Positions 35,947-44,834 of a stretch of 64,000 nucleotides of DNA are shown piece after piece; the stretch's first letter is position 1, and each line of letters starts with the position of its first letter. The translations under genes were made by a program, and so were the position numbers. The notes beneath the pieces are model-generated. The model was not told the DNA's origin and made no database searches. It saw nothing but the letters and a program-made list of their open reading frames with translations. The stretch lies in the NCBI RefSeq assembly GCF_030160835.1, contig NZ_BSPC01000058.1:149681-213680 (forward strand), written 5' to 3'. The DNA comes from Labrys miyagiensis. Its GTDB lineage: Bacteria > Pseudomonadota > Alphaproteobacteria > Rhizobiales > Labraceae.

Positions 35947-37332
35947 ATGCCTGTCAATTCTGGACCGCCCGAGAATGCGCTGGCGGACCCAAGCTTGCGA
36001 CGCCAGGGACACAACCACGCGATCGATGACGCTCTCGCTGAAGCGCGGCAGTCCTACGTTGCGCGCAATACGTTCAGCGGCGCTCTCTTTGAAAGGGCTC
36101 AGGATGTGATGCCGGGCGGAAATACCCGCTCGGCCCTGCACTTCGATCCGTTCCCCCTCTATATGGCCTCGAGCGCCGGCGCCTTTGTTGAGGATGTCGA
36201 TGGGCACCGCTATCTGGATGTGCTGGGTGAGTTTACCGCCGGTCTTTACGGGCACAACGATCCTCTCATTCGAGAAGCGGTTACACAGACCCTTGAGGGC
36301 GGCATCTCCAACGGCGCTCCGGGTGAAGCTGAAATCGAGTTGGCCGCACTCATGCGCCAAAGATTTCCGAGCCTGGAGCGCATCCGCTTCTGCAACTCGG
36401 GAACGGAGGCAAACCTCTATGCGCTGACCCTGGCCCGGGCGGCGACGGGCCGCACCAACCTGGTGTGCTTCAGAGGAGCCTATCATGGTGGGGTCTTCGT
36501 CTTCGCTGACGGAGGAAGTGCCATGAACGCCCCTTTCGATTGGACGGTTTGCCGATACAACGATGCAGAAGAAGCCTCGCATGTGATCGACCAATTGGGA
36601 CCATCTCTCGCCGCTGTGATCGTCGAGCCGATGCTATCGAACGGTGGCTGCATCCCGGCAACAACGGAGTTCTTGCAAGTGTTGCGTGAGCGAACCGCCG
36701 CGCACGGCGCCATCCTGATCTTCGACGAAGTTGTCACCTCGCGCATGGGGGCGGGCGGGCTGCAAGGGCTCTATGGCATTTGCCCGGATTTGACGACCTT
36801 CGGAAAATACCTGGGAGGTGGATTTTCCTTTGGTGCTTTCGGCGGTCGAGCTGACCTGCTCGACCATATGAATCCCATGCGTCCAAATGCGCTGCCTCAC
36901 GCAGGCACGTTCAACAACAATCTGTTTTCGATGCGGGCCGGTGTCGTCGGGCTCGAAAAGATCTATGCCGCCGAGCGGGCAGAGGCATTCCTCCGCACTG
37001 GGGAGCGACTGCGGTCTCGCCTCAACGAGTTGGCCGCGCCTCATGGGCTTGGGGTTCAGTTTACGGGCGTCGGCTCAGCCATGAACATTCACTTCCACAA
37101 CGGAGAAATACGCTGCCCGGAGGACATTGCGGTCGAACCGCAGCAATTGTTTCAGCTCTTTCACTTTGATCTTATGGAGAACGGTATCTATGCAGCACGG
37201 CGTGGCCAGATAAACCTCAGTCTGCCGATGGGGGACAAAGAATTCGATACTATTGTCCTGGCCGTACAGGCGTTTCTCGAACGCCGCAGCCCCCTGCTCT
37301 CAAATGTCGGAGTGAACGGACAATCCCAATGA
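35947..37332 (+). CDS. Class-III aminotransferase (glutamate-1-semialdehyde aminomutase-like)
   Basis: A 461-residue PLP enzyme. The ATG at 35947 (MPVNSGPPENAL) follows GAGGA; the longer frame overlaps an operator. Marks are DVMPGGNTRSALHFDPFPLY, RFCNSGTEANLYALTLARA, ILIFDEVVTSRMG and TFGKYLGGGFSFGAFGGR with the PLP-binding Lys. It resembles HemL but HemL function is unlikely in this position: it sits in a GntR-controlled operon with an aldo-keto reductase, so it probably transaminates a catabolic intermediate. The start codon of the next gene overlaps its stop. Confidence 0.9.
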   Translation: MPVNSGPPENALADPSLRRQGHNHAIDDALAEARQSYVARNTFSGALFERAQDVMPGGNTRSALHFDPFPLYMASSAGAFVEDVDGHRYLDVLGEFTAGLYGHNDPLIREAVTQTLEGGISNGAPGEAEIELAALMRQRFPSLERIRFCNSGTEANLYALTLARAATGRTNLVCFRGAYHGGVFVFADGGSAMNAPFDWTVCRYNDAEEASHVIDQLGPSLAAVIVEPMLSNGGCIPATTEFLQVLRERTAAHGAILIFDEVVTSRMGAGGLQGLYGICPDLTTFGKYLGGGFSFGAFGGRADLLDHMNPMRPNALPHAGTFNNNLFSMRAGVVGLEKIYAAERAEAFLRTGERLRSRLNELAAPHGLGVQFTGVGSAMNIHFHNGEIRCPEDIAVEPQQLFQLFHFDLMENGIYAARRGQINLSLPMGDKEFDTIVLAVQAFLERRSPLLSNVGVNGQSQ

Positions 37333-38036
37333 CAGCTCCCTCTATCAGCTTCACGCCGAATTTCGAGCATCGCAACCTCGCGGATCAATGCGCGGACCAT
37401 ATCGTCCTGCTGATTGCCAGTGGGGAACTGCAGCCCGGCCAACGTGTCTTTGAAAAGGATATCTGCGCCCGTCTCGGTGTGAGTCGAGTGCCGGTGCGGG
37501 AAGCCTTTCGGATCCTGCAGGCCCAAGGAGTGATTGCTACCGAACCCAACCGCGGTAGCTTCGTCAATGAGTTCGGCTCGGTCGAGACGGCAGAGCTCCT
37601 GGAAGTGCGCCTCAGCGTCGAGAGGTTGGCGCTGCGCCGATTTTCGGATCGGGTTGCCCAGGGCGAGACAGAACTCGGCATCCTTGAGACTGCGATCGAT
37701 GCCATGCGTCGTGCCGCACGTCTGAACGACCAACTGAGTTATTGCCAGGCCGATCTCGCCTTCCATCAAAAGATTGTCGAGCTGTCACAAAGTCATCTGC
37801 TTGTGCCCCTTTGGGCTTCTCTGTCGAGGGGCGTTCTCGTCTTCCTGATGCAGGAGAGAAACGTGCTGTTCGATTATCAGGAATCGATCGAGGAACATGT
37901 CTACTTGGTCGAGCTTATTAGGAGCGGCAGGCAGGCGGCGCTGGATCGAGAGATCGAGCGCCACATCATCAGCAATGTTCGCCGAAAAGCGCATCAGGTA
38001 GATGCTGTTCCAGCCAAAGGTTCGGCAGCATCATGA
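37329..38036 (+). CDS. GntR-family regulator, FCD subgroup
   Basis: A 235-residue regulator whose ATG overlaps the aminotransferase stop. The N-terminal winged helix has GELQPGQRVFEKDICARLGV then SRVPVREAFRILQ. The C-terminal all-helical FCD domain carries DLAFHQKIVELSQ and a late EEHVYLVELIRSGRQAAL with the His/Asp-type metal site. It is the only regulator in this divergent pair of operons, so it is the likely binder of the GTATAC sites. Confidence 0.92.
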   Translation: MTAPSISFTPNFEHRNLADQCADHIVLLIASGELQPGQRVFEKDICARLGVSRVPVREAFRILQAQGVIATEPNRGSFVNEFGSVETAELLEVRLSVERLALRRFSDRVAQGETELGILETAIDAMRRAARLNDQLSYCQADLAFHQKIVELSQSHLLVPLWASLSRGVLVFLMQERNVLFDYQESIEEHVYLVELIRSGRQAALDREIERHIISNVRRKAHQVDAVPAKGSAAS

Positions 38037-39049
38037 TTATGAGCAAACGCAAGCTGGGCCGAACTGGCGTCGACCTTTCTCCCGTTGGCCTTGGGGGCGT
38101 GCCGCTCGGCGAAATCTATAAGAAGATCGATGAGCAACAGGCCCGGGCAACGTTGCAAGCCGCGTGGGATCAGGGCATCCGCTATTACGACACTTCTCCG
38201 TGGTATGGTCGCGGCCTGAGCGAATTGCGCTTTGGAGAAATGCTTCGTCAGCATCCCCGCAGCGCCTTCACGTTGTCGACCAAGGTGGGGCGGGTGTTTC
38301 GGCGTCCTGCCGATGCCACATCTTTCAAAGGAGAGTTCTGGCGAGGCGGACTGCCCTTCGAGCATCGGTTTGACTACACATACGATGGCATTATGCGCTC
38401 CTACGAGCAGAGCCTCATGCGTCTCGGTCTGAACCAGATTGACCTCCTGCTGATCCATGACCTCGATATTGCCGAAATCGGTTCGGCTGATTTGGTCGCG
38501 CACCACTTCGCAGATCTTGAGCGCTCGGGATGGCGAGCCCTGGAGAGCCTTCGACGCTATGGCGAGATCGCCGGCGTCGGGGCGGGGGTCAATATCCTTG
38601 GGACTATCCCGGAATTTCTGAGACGGTTCGATCTCGATTTCTTTCTCGTCGCCATGCCTTACACCTTGCTCGACCAGGAAGTACTGGACGAAGAATTTCC
38701 TCTTTGTGAAGAGCGTGGTGTCGGAATCGTTGTTGGATCTCCGTTTGCGTCCGGCATCCTGGCGACCGGTACCTCCGTTCCCAAGCCGTTCTACAATTAC
38801 CTGCCCGCCACGCCGCGTGCTTTGGCTAAGACAGCGGCAATCGAGAAGCTCTGTTTGAATTTCGGTGTCTCGCTCAAGCAAGCCGCTTTCCAGTTCCCTC
38901 TGCGCCACTCTACAGTCGCCAGTGTCGTGTCCGGTGCAGGTTCGCCAGAACAGGCGCTTGAGAATGCTCATCTGCTAGACGCTGCGATTCCGGATGAATT
39001 CTGGCGCGAGTTGCGGCGAAGCGGCCTTATCCACCCGTCAGCGCCCTGA
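38033..39049 (+). CDS. Aldo/keto reductase (AKR15, pyridoxal 4-dehydrogenase/aldose dehydrogenase-like)
   Basis: A 338-residue NAD(P)-dependent oxidoreductase. The ATG at 38033 overlaps the GntR stop; a second in-frame ATG is at 38039. Marks are KLGRTGVDLSPVGLGGVPL, GIRYYDTSPWYGRGLSE with the catalytic Asp and Tyr, LSTKVGRV with the Lys, and DLLLIHDLD with the His. The DTxPWYGRGLSE form is typical of AKR15-type dehydrogenases (pyridoxal, L-fucose or D-threo-aldose). Co-transcribed with the aminotransferase. Confidence 0.9.
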   Translation: MIMSKRKLGRTGVDLSPVGLGGVPLGEIYKKIDEQQARATLQAAWDQGIRYYDTSPWYGRGLSELRFGEMLRQHPRSAFTLSTKVGRVFRRPADATSFKGEFWRGGLPFEHRFDYTYDGIMRSYEQSLMRLGLNQIDLLLIHDLDIAEIGSADLVAHHFADLERSGWRALESLRRYGEIAGVGAGVNILGTIPEFLRRFDLDFFLVAMPYTLLDQEVLDEEFPLCEERGVGIVVGSPFASGILATGTSVPKPFYNYLPATPRALAKTAAIEKLCLNFGVSLKQAAFQFPLRHSTVASVVSGAGSPEQALENAHLLDAAIPDEFWRELRRSGLIHPSAP

Positions 39050-39050
39050 C

Positions 39051-39614
39051 ATGGAACGACATCGGTGTTCATACGAACAGGCTTTGCGCGAGACGAGACT
39101 CCTCGAAACCCTGGCGGATTTCGACCCGCACATTGCGGGAACCCCGCCCCTCGGGTTGGATGTGCCTGAAAGTGACATCGATATCTTGTGTCAGATGCCT
39201 GATCCGCTCTTATTTGCCGCACAGATCTGGGCCCGTCTGTCGGCCTGCGACACTTTCTCGATGCATCAGTGGACAGGCGGACGTCGAACAATTGTGGCGA
39301 GCTTCCGGTCTCACGACTGGCTGTTTGGTATATTCGGCGACCGCAGAGCGGTGGCTGAGCAGGAGGGGTGGCGGCACTTCGTCGTCGAGCAACGGCTACT
39401 CCGGCTGGGCGGGCAAATGCTCAAGGAGAGCATCATGCGCCTCCGATACTCAGGTATGAAGACCGAGCCGGCCTTTGCGGCCGCACTCGGACTTGAAGGC
39501 GATCCCTATGAGCAGATGCTTCGCTTGTTCGACGAAACCGACGATCAGCTCAAAGCAAGGTTGCTGCGTACACGTCGACACCCACATCGAGGGCGTGGTC
39601 GCGCTCGACGTTGA
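39051..39614 (+). CDS. DUF4269 family protein
   Basis: A 187-residue protein, start one base after the aldo-keto reductase stop. It contains AGTPPLGLDVPESDIDILCQ, in which the paired aspartates resemble a nucleotidyltransferase metal site, and LYF-like helices after it (DTFSMHQWTGGRRTIVASF). DUF4269 members have no assigned role but are predicted nucleotidyltransferase-fold proteins. The C-terminus ends in an Arg-rich HRGRGRARR, which may be altered. It ends the aminotransferase/GntR/AKR operon. Confidence 0.8.
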   Translation: MERHRCSYEQALRETRLLETLADFDPHIAGTPPLGLDVPESDIDILCQMPDPLLFAAQIWARLSACDTFSMHQWTGGRRTIVASFRSHDWLFGIFGDRRAVAEQEGWRHFVVEQRLLRLGGQMLKESIMRLRYSGMKTEPAFAAALGLEGDPYEQMLRLFDETDDQLKARLLRTRRHPHRGRGRARR

Positions 39615-39794
39615 GAGCCACATCGCTGCTCAAGCGAACCACAAACCTCGTTATGCGGATCAGGTGTCACCGACCGGCCTCCGGCCTTCGTCTAAAGGAA
39701 GACGGCGCGAAAGGGGACACTGGCGGAAGAATTCGCCGTGTCCGCAGCAGGGGTCGGAACAAACTTCAAACCGGATTAGCGCTGAAGAGCCGTG

Positions 39795-40145
39795 TCAGTC
39801 GATTTGCAGGGAAACTGCCGGATGCAGTTTCTTGAGATTGGGCAGGGACTTATTCTGCCACGGAATCTCGGAACTGCCTCGCACGACCAGCGCCACGCTC
39901 GGATGCTTGCGCACCTCGATGGTGAATTTAGCCAGCAGGTTGATGCCCGAGGAGTTGAGGAACTCAAGACCTGTCAGGTCGAGCGTGATCGTATCCGGCG
40001 CAGTCGCCAGGACCTCGGTCATCAAGGCCATGATCGGTGCATAGGCATCCGTTCCCGACAACCGCATCGTGCCTTCGAAGTGGACCACGCTGTCTTCGGC
40101 CCAGACCCGGTATTCGTCCGACTTGATCTCAAAATTCGGCTTCAT
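39795..40145 (-). CDS. STAS-domain anti-sigma-antagonist-like switch protein (slr1659 type)
   Basis: A 116-residue STAS domain protein; the ATG at 40145 ([15 protein letters not shown]) is 4 nt after the upstream gene. The phosphorylatable loop reads [19 protein letters not shown], with Ser in the classic position. The late part ([20 protein letters not shown]) is typical of the slr1659 superfamily. It should be phosphorylated by the ATP-binding switch protein encoded upstream and dephosphorylated by the PP2C phosphatase. It is the last gene of the signalling operon. Confidence 0.88.
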   Translation of the reverse strand: MKPNFEIKSDEYRVWAEDSVVHFEGTMRLSGTDAYAPIMALMTEVLATAPDTITLDLTGLEFLNSSGINLLAKFTIEVRKHPSVALVVRGSSEIPWQNKSLPNLKKLHPAVSLQID

Positions 40146-40149
40146 GCTC

Positions 40150-40710
40150 TCACTGCTGCGACTGGGTGACGGGAATGGCGGCGAAGGTTTCGACATAGAC
40201 GCGCCTGCCATCATCGACGGGACTGAAGATCCAAGCCAGGCGGGCGCCATAGTCGCTCATCAGCGTCAGCAATCCAAGGCCCGAGCCTGAGGTCTCCGGA
40301 TCGGCTGCGTTGGCCTCGATGCGCTCGATGAGCAGGTCGCCCGGATCGCCGGTGGTGATCTCTGCGAGCAGGGCCTGGAACGATGCGGCCGCTTCGGTGC
40401 TGACGACGTTGGAAACCTTGACCTTGAAGCAGTCGACATCCATTGCCGCCTCGACCCTGATCTCGCCGGGCTCACGGAATTTGATCGAGTTCTCGATCAA
40501 CTCATTGACGAGGTAGCCAATATTGTGCCGCACCTCGCGGTAATCGTTGCGCGAGGCATGAAACGGCAGCGCGAACAGGTCGGCAATGAAGTCCGACGTT
40601 GTTGCGCAATGATGCCACCTCAGGTCGAGGGGGCCATCGAACAGCCTGACGCGGCTGACGCTTTCTTTCATGCCGATCACGATCTCTGCTGGTCCATACA
40701 GTGTGGTCAT
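40150..40710 (-). CDS. GHKL ATP-binding switch kinase (slr1658 type, SiaB-like)
   Basis: A 186-residue serine-kinase-type HATPase domain. The N-box reads [13 protein letters not shown] and the G-box [16 protein letters not shown]. These are the ATP-binding elements of anti-sigma-factor-like kinases, and the size matches SiaB and slr1658-superfamily regulators. It lies 4 nt after the phosphatase and 4 nt before the STAS gene, so the three are expected to form a phosphatase/kinase/antagonist switch. Confidence 0.88.
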   Translation of the reverse strand: MTTLYGPAEIVIGMKESVSRVRLFDGPLDLRWHHCATTSDFIADLFALPFHASRNDYREVRHNIGYLVNELIENSIKFREPGEIRVEAAMDVDCFKVKVSNVVSTEAAASFQALLAEITTGDPGDLLIERIEANAADPETSGSGLGLLTLMSDYGARLAWIFSPVDDGRRVYVETFAAIPVTQSQQ

Positions 40711-40714
40711 GGCG

Positions 40715-43090
40715 TTACCTGTGCCTCATGACGACGAGTGTGATGTCGTCGTGGATCTTTCTGCTGCCAATATGGGTCATTAGGTCCTCGACGATCCCGT
40801 CCTTTATTTCCTGGGCACTCGAGGCGTGACGCTGGCGCGTGCTCTCGACGAGGCGGTCCAAGCCGAACAACTCGCCTTTCGCGCCCTCTGCCTCCGTCAC
40901 GCCATCGGTATGCAGCACGACGACGTCGCCGGTTGTGAAGGGTATGTCGTAAGTCGCGACGAAAGGCGCGATGTCCATTTCGAGTCCGATTGGAAATCCC
41001 AGGTCGATCGTATCGATGCGTTCGACGCCGCCGCCGGCGCGTATCACGACAACTTCTTCATGCTGGCCCGAAAGTGTCAGCTTGTCGTTCTCATAGTCGA
41101 GGAAGGCGAGGGATAGATGTTTGTCTGAATTGGTCCGCTCGAGGTTCTTGAAGATTGCCCGGTTGAGCCAGTCAAGGAACTGCAGGGGGCCGCCCTCGCC
41201 CGTTTCCTGCAGCGCTCGCGCAACCGATTGCACCATCAGCATCAGAACCCCGCTTTCGAGGCCGTGGCCGGTGACGTCGCCGATGCCGACCTTGAACCTC
41301 TGCCCGTCGCGCAGCACATCGTAATAATCGCCGCCGACTTCGTCCGCCGGCCGCATATAGGCTGCAATCTCGACCCCCGAGATCGTCGAGAGCTCGCGCT
41401 CCTTTGGCAGCACCATCATCTGGATCTGGCGAGCCACGTCGAGTTCGGCGCCCATGCGAATATTCTCACCGCGAAGCTTCTCGTTGAGCGACGAAATCTC
41501 CGAGTTGGCGTTCTCGAGGTCGCGGGTGCGATCCTCGACGAGCTGCTCGAGGTTTTCCGTATGGTAGCTGATCTCCTCGGCCATGCGGTTGAAGGCAACG
41601 CCGACCTCGCCGACCTCATCCTTGGTGGGGATGTCAACGCGGACCGAGTAGTCCTTGGACTGCAACTGGCGTGCTGCTGCGGCCAGGGCGCTGAGGCCTG
41701 CCGTGATCCGCTTCGAAATGCCGAAGATCGCGACGAACACCACGAACAAGCTGATCAGCACCGTCATGATCTGATATTTGAGGATGCGGTTGGTCGCGGC
41801 CGAGATGTCGGACTGCGCCGCGATCAGCGAGGCATAGATCTCCCGTTCCGGTACCACGAAACCCAGCGTCATCGTCTCCTTCACGATCGGCCCGTTGTCC
41901 CATAAATTCGTGGGCTCGAGCTGCTTGAGCACGACGATGTAGGGGACATCCTCGCCATTCTGCTTGAGGAGGATGTGCTGGATATCCGGCTTGTTGTCCG
42001 TGGGCATGCTCAAGGCGACGATCGCCGGCTGGTCGCTCTTCTTCAACGAGCGGTCCAGGCCCGTGACGCCCTGTCCCGCGGCGCCGCTTGCGGTGACGAC
42101 GCCGAGCGTCTGCTCGCCGGCTGAATTCACGGCAACTACGTTGCCGTTGGACATGACCAGGAAGCCGAAGCCGGTTTCGGCGACTTTCACGCTCTGCACC
42201 AGGTCGATCAGCTGGTCGAGGGTGACGTCGGCCGCGGCCATGCCGGCAACAGATTTTCGGTCCGCCGTCCAGAGCGGACGAAAGAACGAGACGATCTGCT
42301 TGCCGGAATTCGCGTCGATATAGGGTGCGGTGATGGTGGTGACGTCATCGAGCGGCCGGCTCGACGGCTTGTCCAGCCAAGTCTGCCAGTCCTCATAGAT
42401 GCCGGGAAAAAAGAAGTCCCAGAAATTCGCCTTGTTATGACCGGGATAGAGCTTATCGAAGGTCTGGGCGAGCTCGGGGGCCGGTGTGGCGCGCATCACA
42501 GGCAGAGTCTTCGGGCCGACATAATAGACTTGAAGTTTCTTGGATCCGGTCTGCATCAGCGTTGGGCCGAGAATGTCGAACAGCGCGCTTTCACGCACAC
42601 GATCCTGGGCGCCCGGTATCGGCTGATGGTTGGAGTCGAGCAGATAGCTCCAGACGCTGGTCGTGCCCGGGGCACCCGGAAGGTTCTGCGCCCAATCGCC
42701 CGCTGCGTTGTAAACCAGGGGCGTCGACAGGGTGCGGTCCTTGGCGATGGCGTCTCCGATTGCCTTCGCGGTCTCGGGATGATCGATCATCGCCTGCATC
42801 GTGCCGGACAGCACGCCGACTTCGGAATGCACGCGCTCGAACAGAAGGTTGGCCCGCAGCGCCGTCGCATCGATGTAGGTTTGCAGATATTCGCGGCTGG
42901 CCTTGGTCAGGCCGGCGCCGACCTGTTGCGCGGCGTCGCGCGACAGGCGTTGCACGTTCCACAGCGCGATACCGCCACCAAGCAGCATGTCAAACAGGAC
43001 GGCCGCTCCGACGACGAGAATGAATTTGCCGCGAAAGCTCCTGGGAGAAAAGCGCCGGTGCCATGGCGGGGAGACAGCGCTGTCGCTCAT
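40715..43090 (-). CDS. Membrane PP2C/SpoIIE phosphatase with periplasmic sensor and HAMP (SiaA-like)
   Basis: A 791-residue inner-membrane receptor phosphatase. Helix 1 is at about residues 23-45, a ~385-residue dCache-like periplasmic sensor follows to about 430, helix 2 at about 437-460, HAMP (KDEVGEVGVAFNRMAEE) to about 515, a coiled coil to about 555, then the SpoIIE/RsbU phosphatase. Phosphatase metal motifs are EVGGDYYDV, GDVTGHGLESGV, LHTDGVTEAEGAKG and HDDITLVVM. It should dephosphorylate the STAS protein on a periplasmic signal. Its start overlaps the stop of the methyltransferase fusion. Confidence 0.9.
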   Translation of the reverse strand: MSDSAVSPPWHRRFSPRSFRGKFILVVGAAVLFDMLLGGGIALWNVQRLSRDAAQQVGAGLTKASREYLQTYIDATALRANLLFERVHSEVGVLSGTMQAMIDHPETAKAIGDAIAKDRTLSTPLVYNAAGDWAQNLPGAPGTTSVWSYLLDSNHQPIPGAQDRVRESALFDILGPTLMQTGSKKLQVYYVGPKTLPVMRATPAPELAQTFDKLYPGHNKANFWDFFFPGIYEDWQTWLDKPSSRPLDDVTTITAPYIDANSGKQIVSFFRPLWTADRKSVAGMAAADVTLDQLIDLVQSVKVAETGFGFLVMSNGNVVAVNSAGEQTLGVVTASGAAGQGVTGLDRSLKKSDQPAIVALSMPTDNKPDIQHILLKQNGEDVPYIVVLKQLEPTNLWDNGPIVKETMTLGFVVPEREIYASLIAAQSDISAATNRILKYQIMTVLISLFVVFVAIFGISKRITAGLSALAAAARQLQSKDYSVRVDIPTKDEVGEVGVAFNRMAEEISYHTENLEQLVEDRTRDLENANSEISSLNEKLRGENIRMGAELDVARQIQMMVLPKERELSTISGVEIAAYMRPADEVGGDYYDVLRDGQRFKVGIGDVTGHGLESGVLMLMVQSVARALQETGEGGPLQFLDWLNRAIFKNLERTNSDKHLSLAFLDYENDKLTLSGQHEEVVVIRAGGGVERIDTIDLGFPIGLEMDIAPFVATYDIPFTTGDVVVLHTDGVTEAEGAKGELFGLDRLVESTRQRHASSAQEIKDGIVEDLMTHIGSRKIHDDITLVVMRHR

Positions 43091-44271
43091 TGCGGCTTGG
43101 TCCCGGACGCCACCCAGATCGGCCAGCCCGCATAGCCCCTGGGATGCAGCGCGGCGAAGATGTGATCCTGGAAGCCGCCACGGAAGCGGTCCATGAACTC
43201 CTGGGTGTCGCCGCGGCGGGTCGACATCTGGTCGACGAAAGCATTTTCCCAGGCTTGCACGATATCGGCGAAATCCTGCGGATCCCCATCGAGATTGCTA
43301 ACCATGAAGGTCTCCATCTTGATATTTTCGAAGCCGCAATCGACCATGTAGCGTCGGCTCTTCGGCCCGCATTCGATGTCCATGTCGAAATGCGCCCAGA
43401 CCTTGGCTGCCTGTTCATAGGTCCATTTGATCGACTCGCCGCGCGGCTCGCCGACGCAATGGGAGACCTTTTCGTTGGTGATATAGACGCGGCCGCCCGG
43501 CTTGCAGATCCGGAAGAGTTCCTTGAGGATCATGTGGGGCTTGGGGAAAACCTGCAGGGCGTGCCGGCAGGTAACGAAGTCGAACTGATTGTCTTCCAGC
43601 AGCAGTTCCGCTGCATCGCCATAGACATATTCGATGCCGTGCAGGCCGAAATCGGCGGCCACCCGGCGCGCATACGCCAAGCTCGGCTTGGAATGGTCGA
43701 GCGCGACGAGGCGCGAGGGCTTGAAGTCCTTGTATAGGAGCGCCGCGAAATCACCGATGCCGCAGCAGATATCCGCGACCGCCACGTTCTCTTTCAGGCC
43801 GTGCCGCGGCAGGATGTTGCGCTCATGGCGCCATGTCATTTTGGTCTGGGTGCGCAGAACCGGGAAGAAGCGGCTCTCTTCGAGAATACTCTGGAAGGGG
43901 TAGAAGTCGGCGTCGTACTCCTCGACCTTGATGGCCGGCTCGATCAGGCCCAGCCGGCCGAATTTCTCCGTCGTCCAGCCGACAACGCTGGACGTCACGA
44001 CGACGAACCGCAGGTCTGGCCTGACACGGCTGGCGTCCAGCATCACCCGCGCGAAGGCATGGAAGGCGGTGTTGTTCATCTGTCCGAGGCGCCGGACATT
44101 GACGTAGAGAACACCGCTTACCCGATCGATCGAGTCCTTGAACAGCGCTAGGCTTGGCGCGATCTCGTCGATGGACTGCGGGCGCAGCGTACCGGCAAGC
44201 GAAAACTCCTGATTGTTCAGGTCGAACTGCGCCTTAAATCGCGCTTTGTTGGCGAAGGTTACCGCGGTCAA
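43087..44271 (-). CDS. STAS-like domain fused to SAM-dependent methyltransferase
   Basis: A 394-residue two-domain protein. Residues about 1-115 form a STAS-like module (FDLNNQEFSLAGTLRPQSID, then GVLYVNVRRLGQMNNTAFHA); the usual phospho-Ser position reads Asn. Residues about 150-290 are a class-I methyltransferase with the SAM motif ADICCGIGDFAAL, VALDHSKPSLAYA, FDFVTCRHALQVFPKP and CKPGGRVYITNE. The C-terminal ~100 residues hold a family-specific extension. It overlaps both neighbours by 4 nt. A methyltransferase in a partner-switching operon is unusual; what it methylates is unknown. Confidence 0.85.
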   Translation of the reverse strand: MTAVTFANKARFKAQFDLNNQEFSLAGTLRPQSIDEIAPSLALFKDSIDRVSGVLYVNVRRLGQMNNTAFHAFARVMLDASRVRPDLRFVVVTSSVVGWTTEKFGRLGLIEPAIKVEEYDADFYPFQSILEESRFFPVLRTQTKMTWRHERNILPRHGLKENVAVADICCGIGDFAALLYKDFKPSRLVALDHSKPSLAYARRVAADFGLHGIEYVYGDAAELLLEDNQFDFVTCRHALQVFPKPHMILKELFRICKPGGRVYITNEKVSHCVGEPRGESIKWTYEQAAKVWAHFDMDIECGPKSRRYMVDCGFENIKMETFMVSNLDGDPQDFADIVQAWENAFVDQMSTRRGDTQEFMDRFRGGFQDHIFAALHPRGYAGWPIWVASGTKPQ

Positions 44272-44792
44272 TGTGTCAGGCCCCCGAGTGGGAGGTCCAC
44301 GACGAGCGTGATAGTGTCATTGTCGTGCGTGTTGATGCTGACTGTCGCATTGTAGCTGACGGCGAGTTCGACCAGCAATATGTCGCGGCTGGGGCCCGGG
44401 TCGCCGGACAACGAGCTCATGTAGTCGGCTTCGGCGTCACCGCCCCGTATGCGGGCCACGGCATGCTCAAAGAAGCGCTGCTCGTCCTTCTTGGAGGTGA
44501 AGGTAAGCTCAACCCTGTCGATATTGCCCTGGCGCGAGATCCTGCAGGCGAAGGCGCCGCCGGCATGGCGGCTTCTGAATGTGATTTCCAGCAACTCGTT
44601 CAGCGCGGACGAAAACAGGTTGGCGAACAACACGGAATCCGGACGATTGTGGCTTATGGTGCGCGCCAGATAGGTGGCAATATAATCGCAATGCGTCCAG
44701 TTGGAGTGGAACGCCGCCATTTCCATGTCGATCTGGACCATCATGCGGAAATCATGATCCGCTTTAGTGTCGTGCGTGGCTTGCGGCGACAT
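44268..44792 (-). CDS. Second switch-like (HATPase-like) regulator of the signalling operon
   Basis: A 174-residue protein. The central segment SALNELLEITFRSRHAG sits where an HATPase N-box would be, and a late segment contains INTHDNDTITLVVDLPLG. A canonical N-box and G-box are not evident, so ATP binding is uncertain. It is coupled by overlap to the methyltransferase fusion and lies 42 bp after the GGDEF-EAL gene. I do not recognise a named family; the position suggests a partner for the fused STAS-like domain. Confidence 0.6.
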   Translation of the reverse strand: MSPQATHDTKADHDFRMMVQIDMEMAAFHSNWTHCDYIATYLARTISHNRPDSVLFANLFSSALNELLEITFRSRHAGGAFACRISRQGNIDRVELTFTSKKDEQRFFEHAVARIRGGDAEADYMSSLSGDPGPSRDILLVELAVSYNATVSINTHDNDTITLVVDLPLGGLTH

Positions 44793-44834
44793 ATCACTCT
44801 CTGCTGTTGCGATGCCCGGCGGGTAGTGTCGACT

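Noticed and set aside
39615-39794. Possible extension or extra gene after the DUF4269 protein
   Set aside because: Only short frames without marks; treated as a plain gap between convergent operons.
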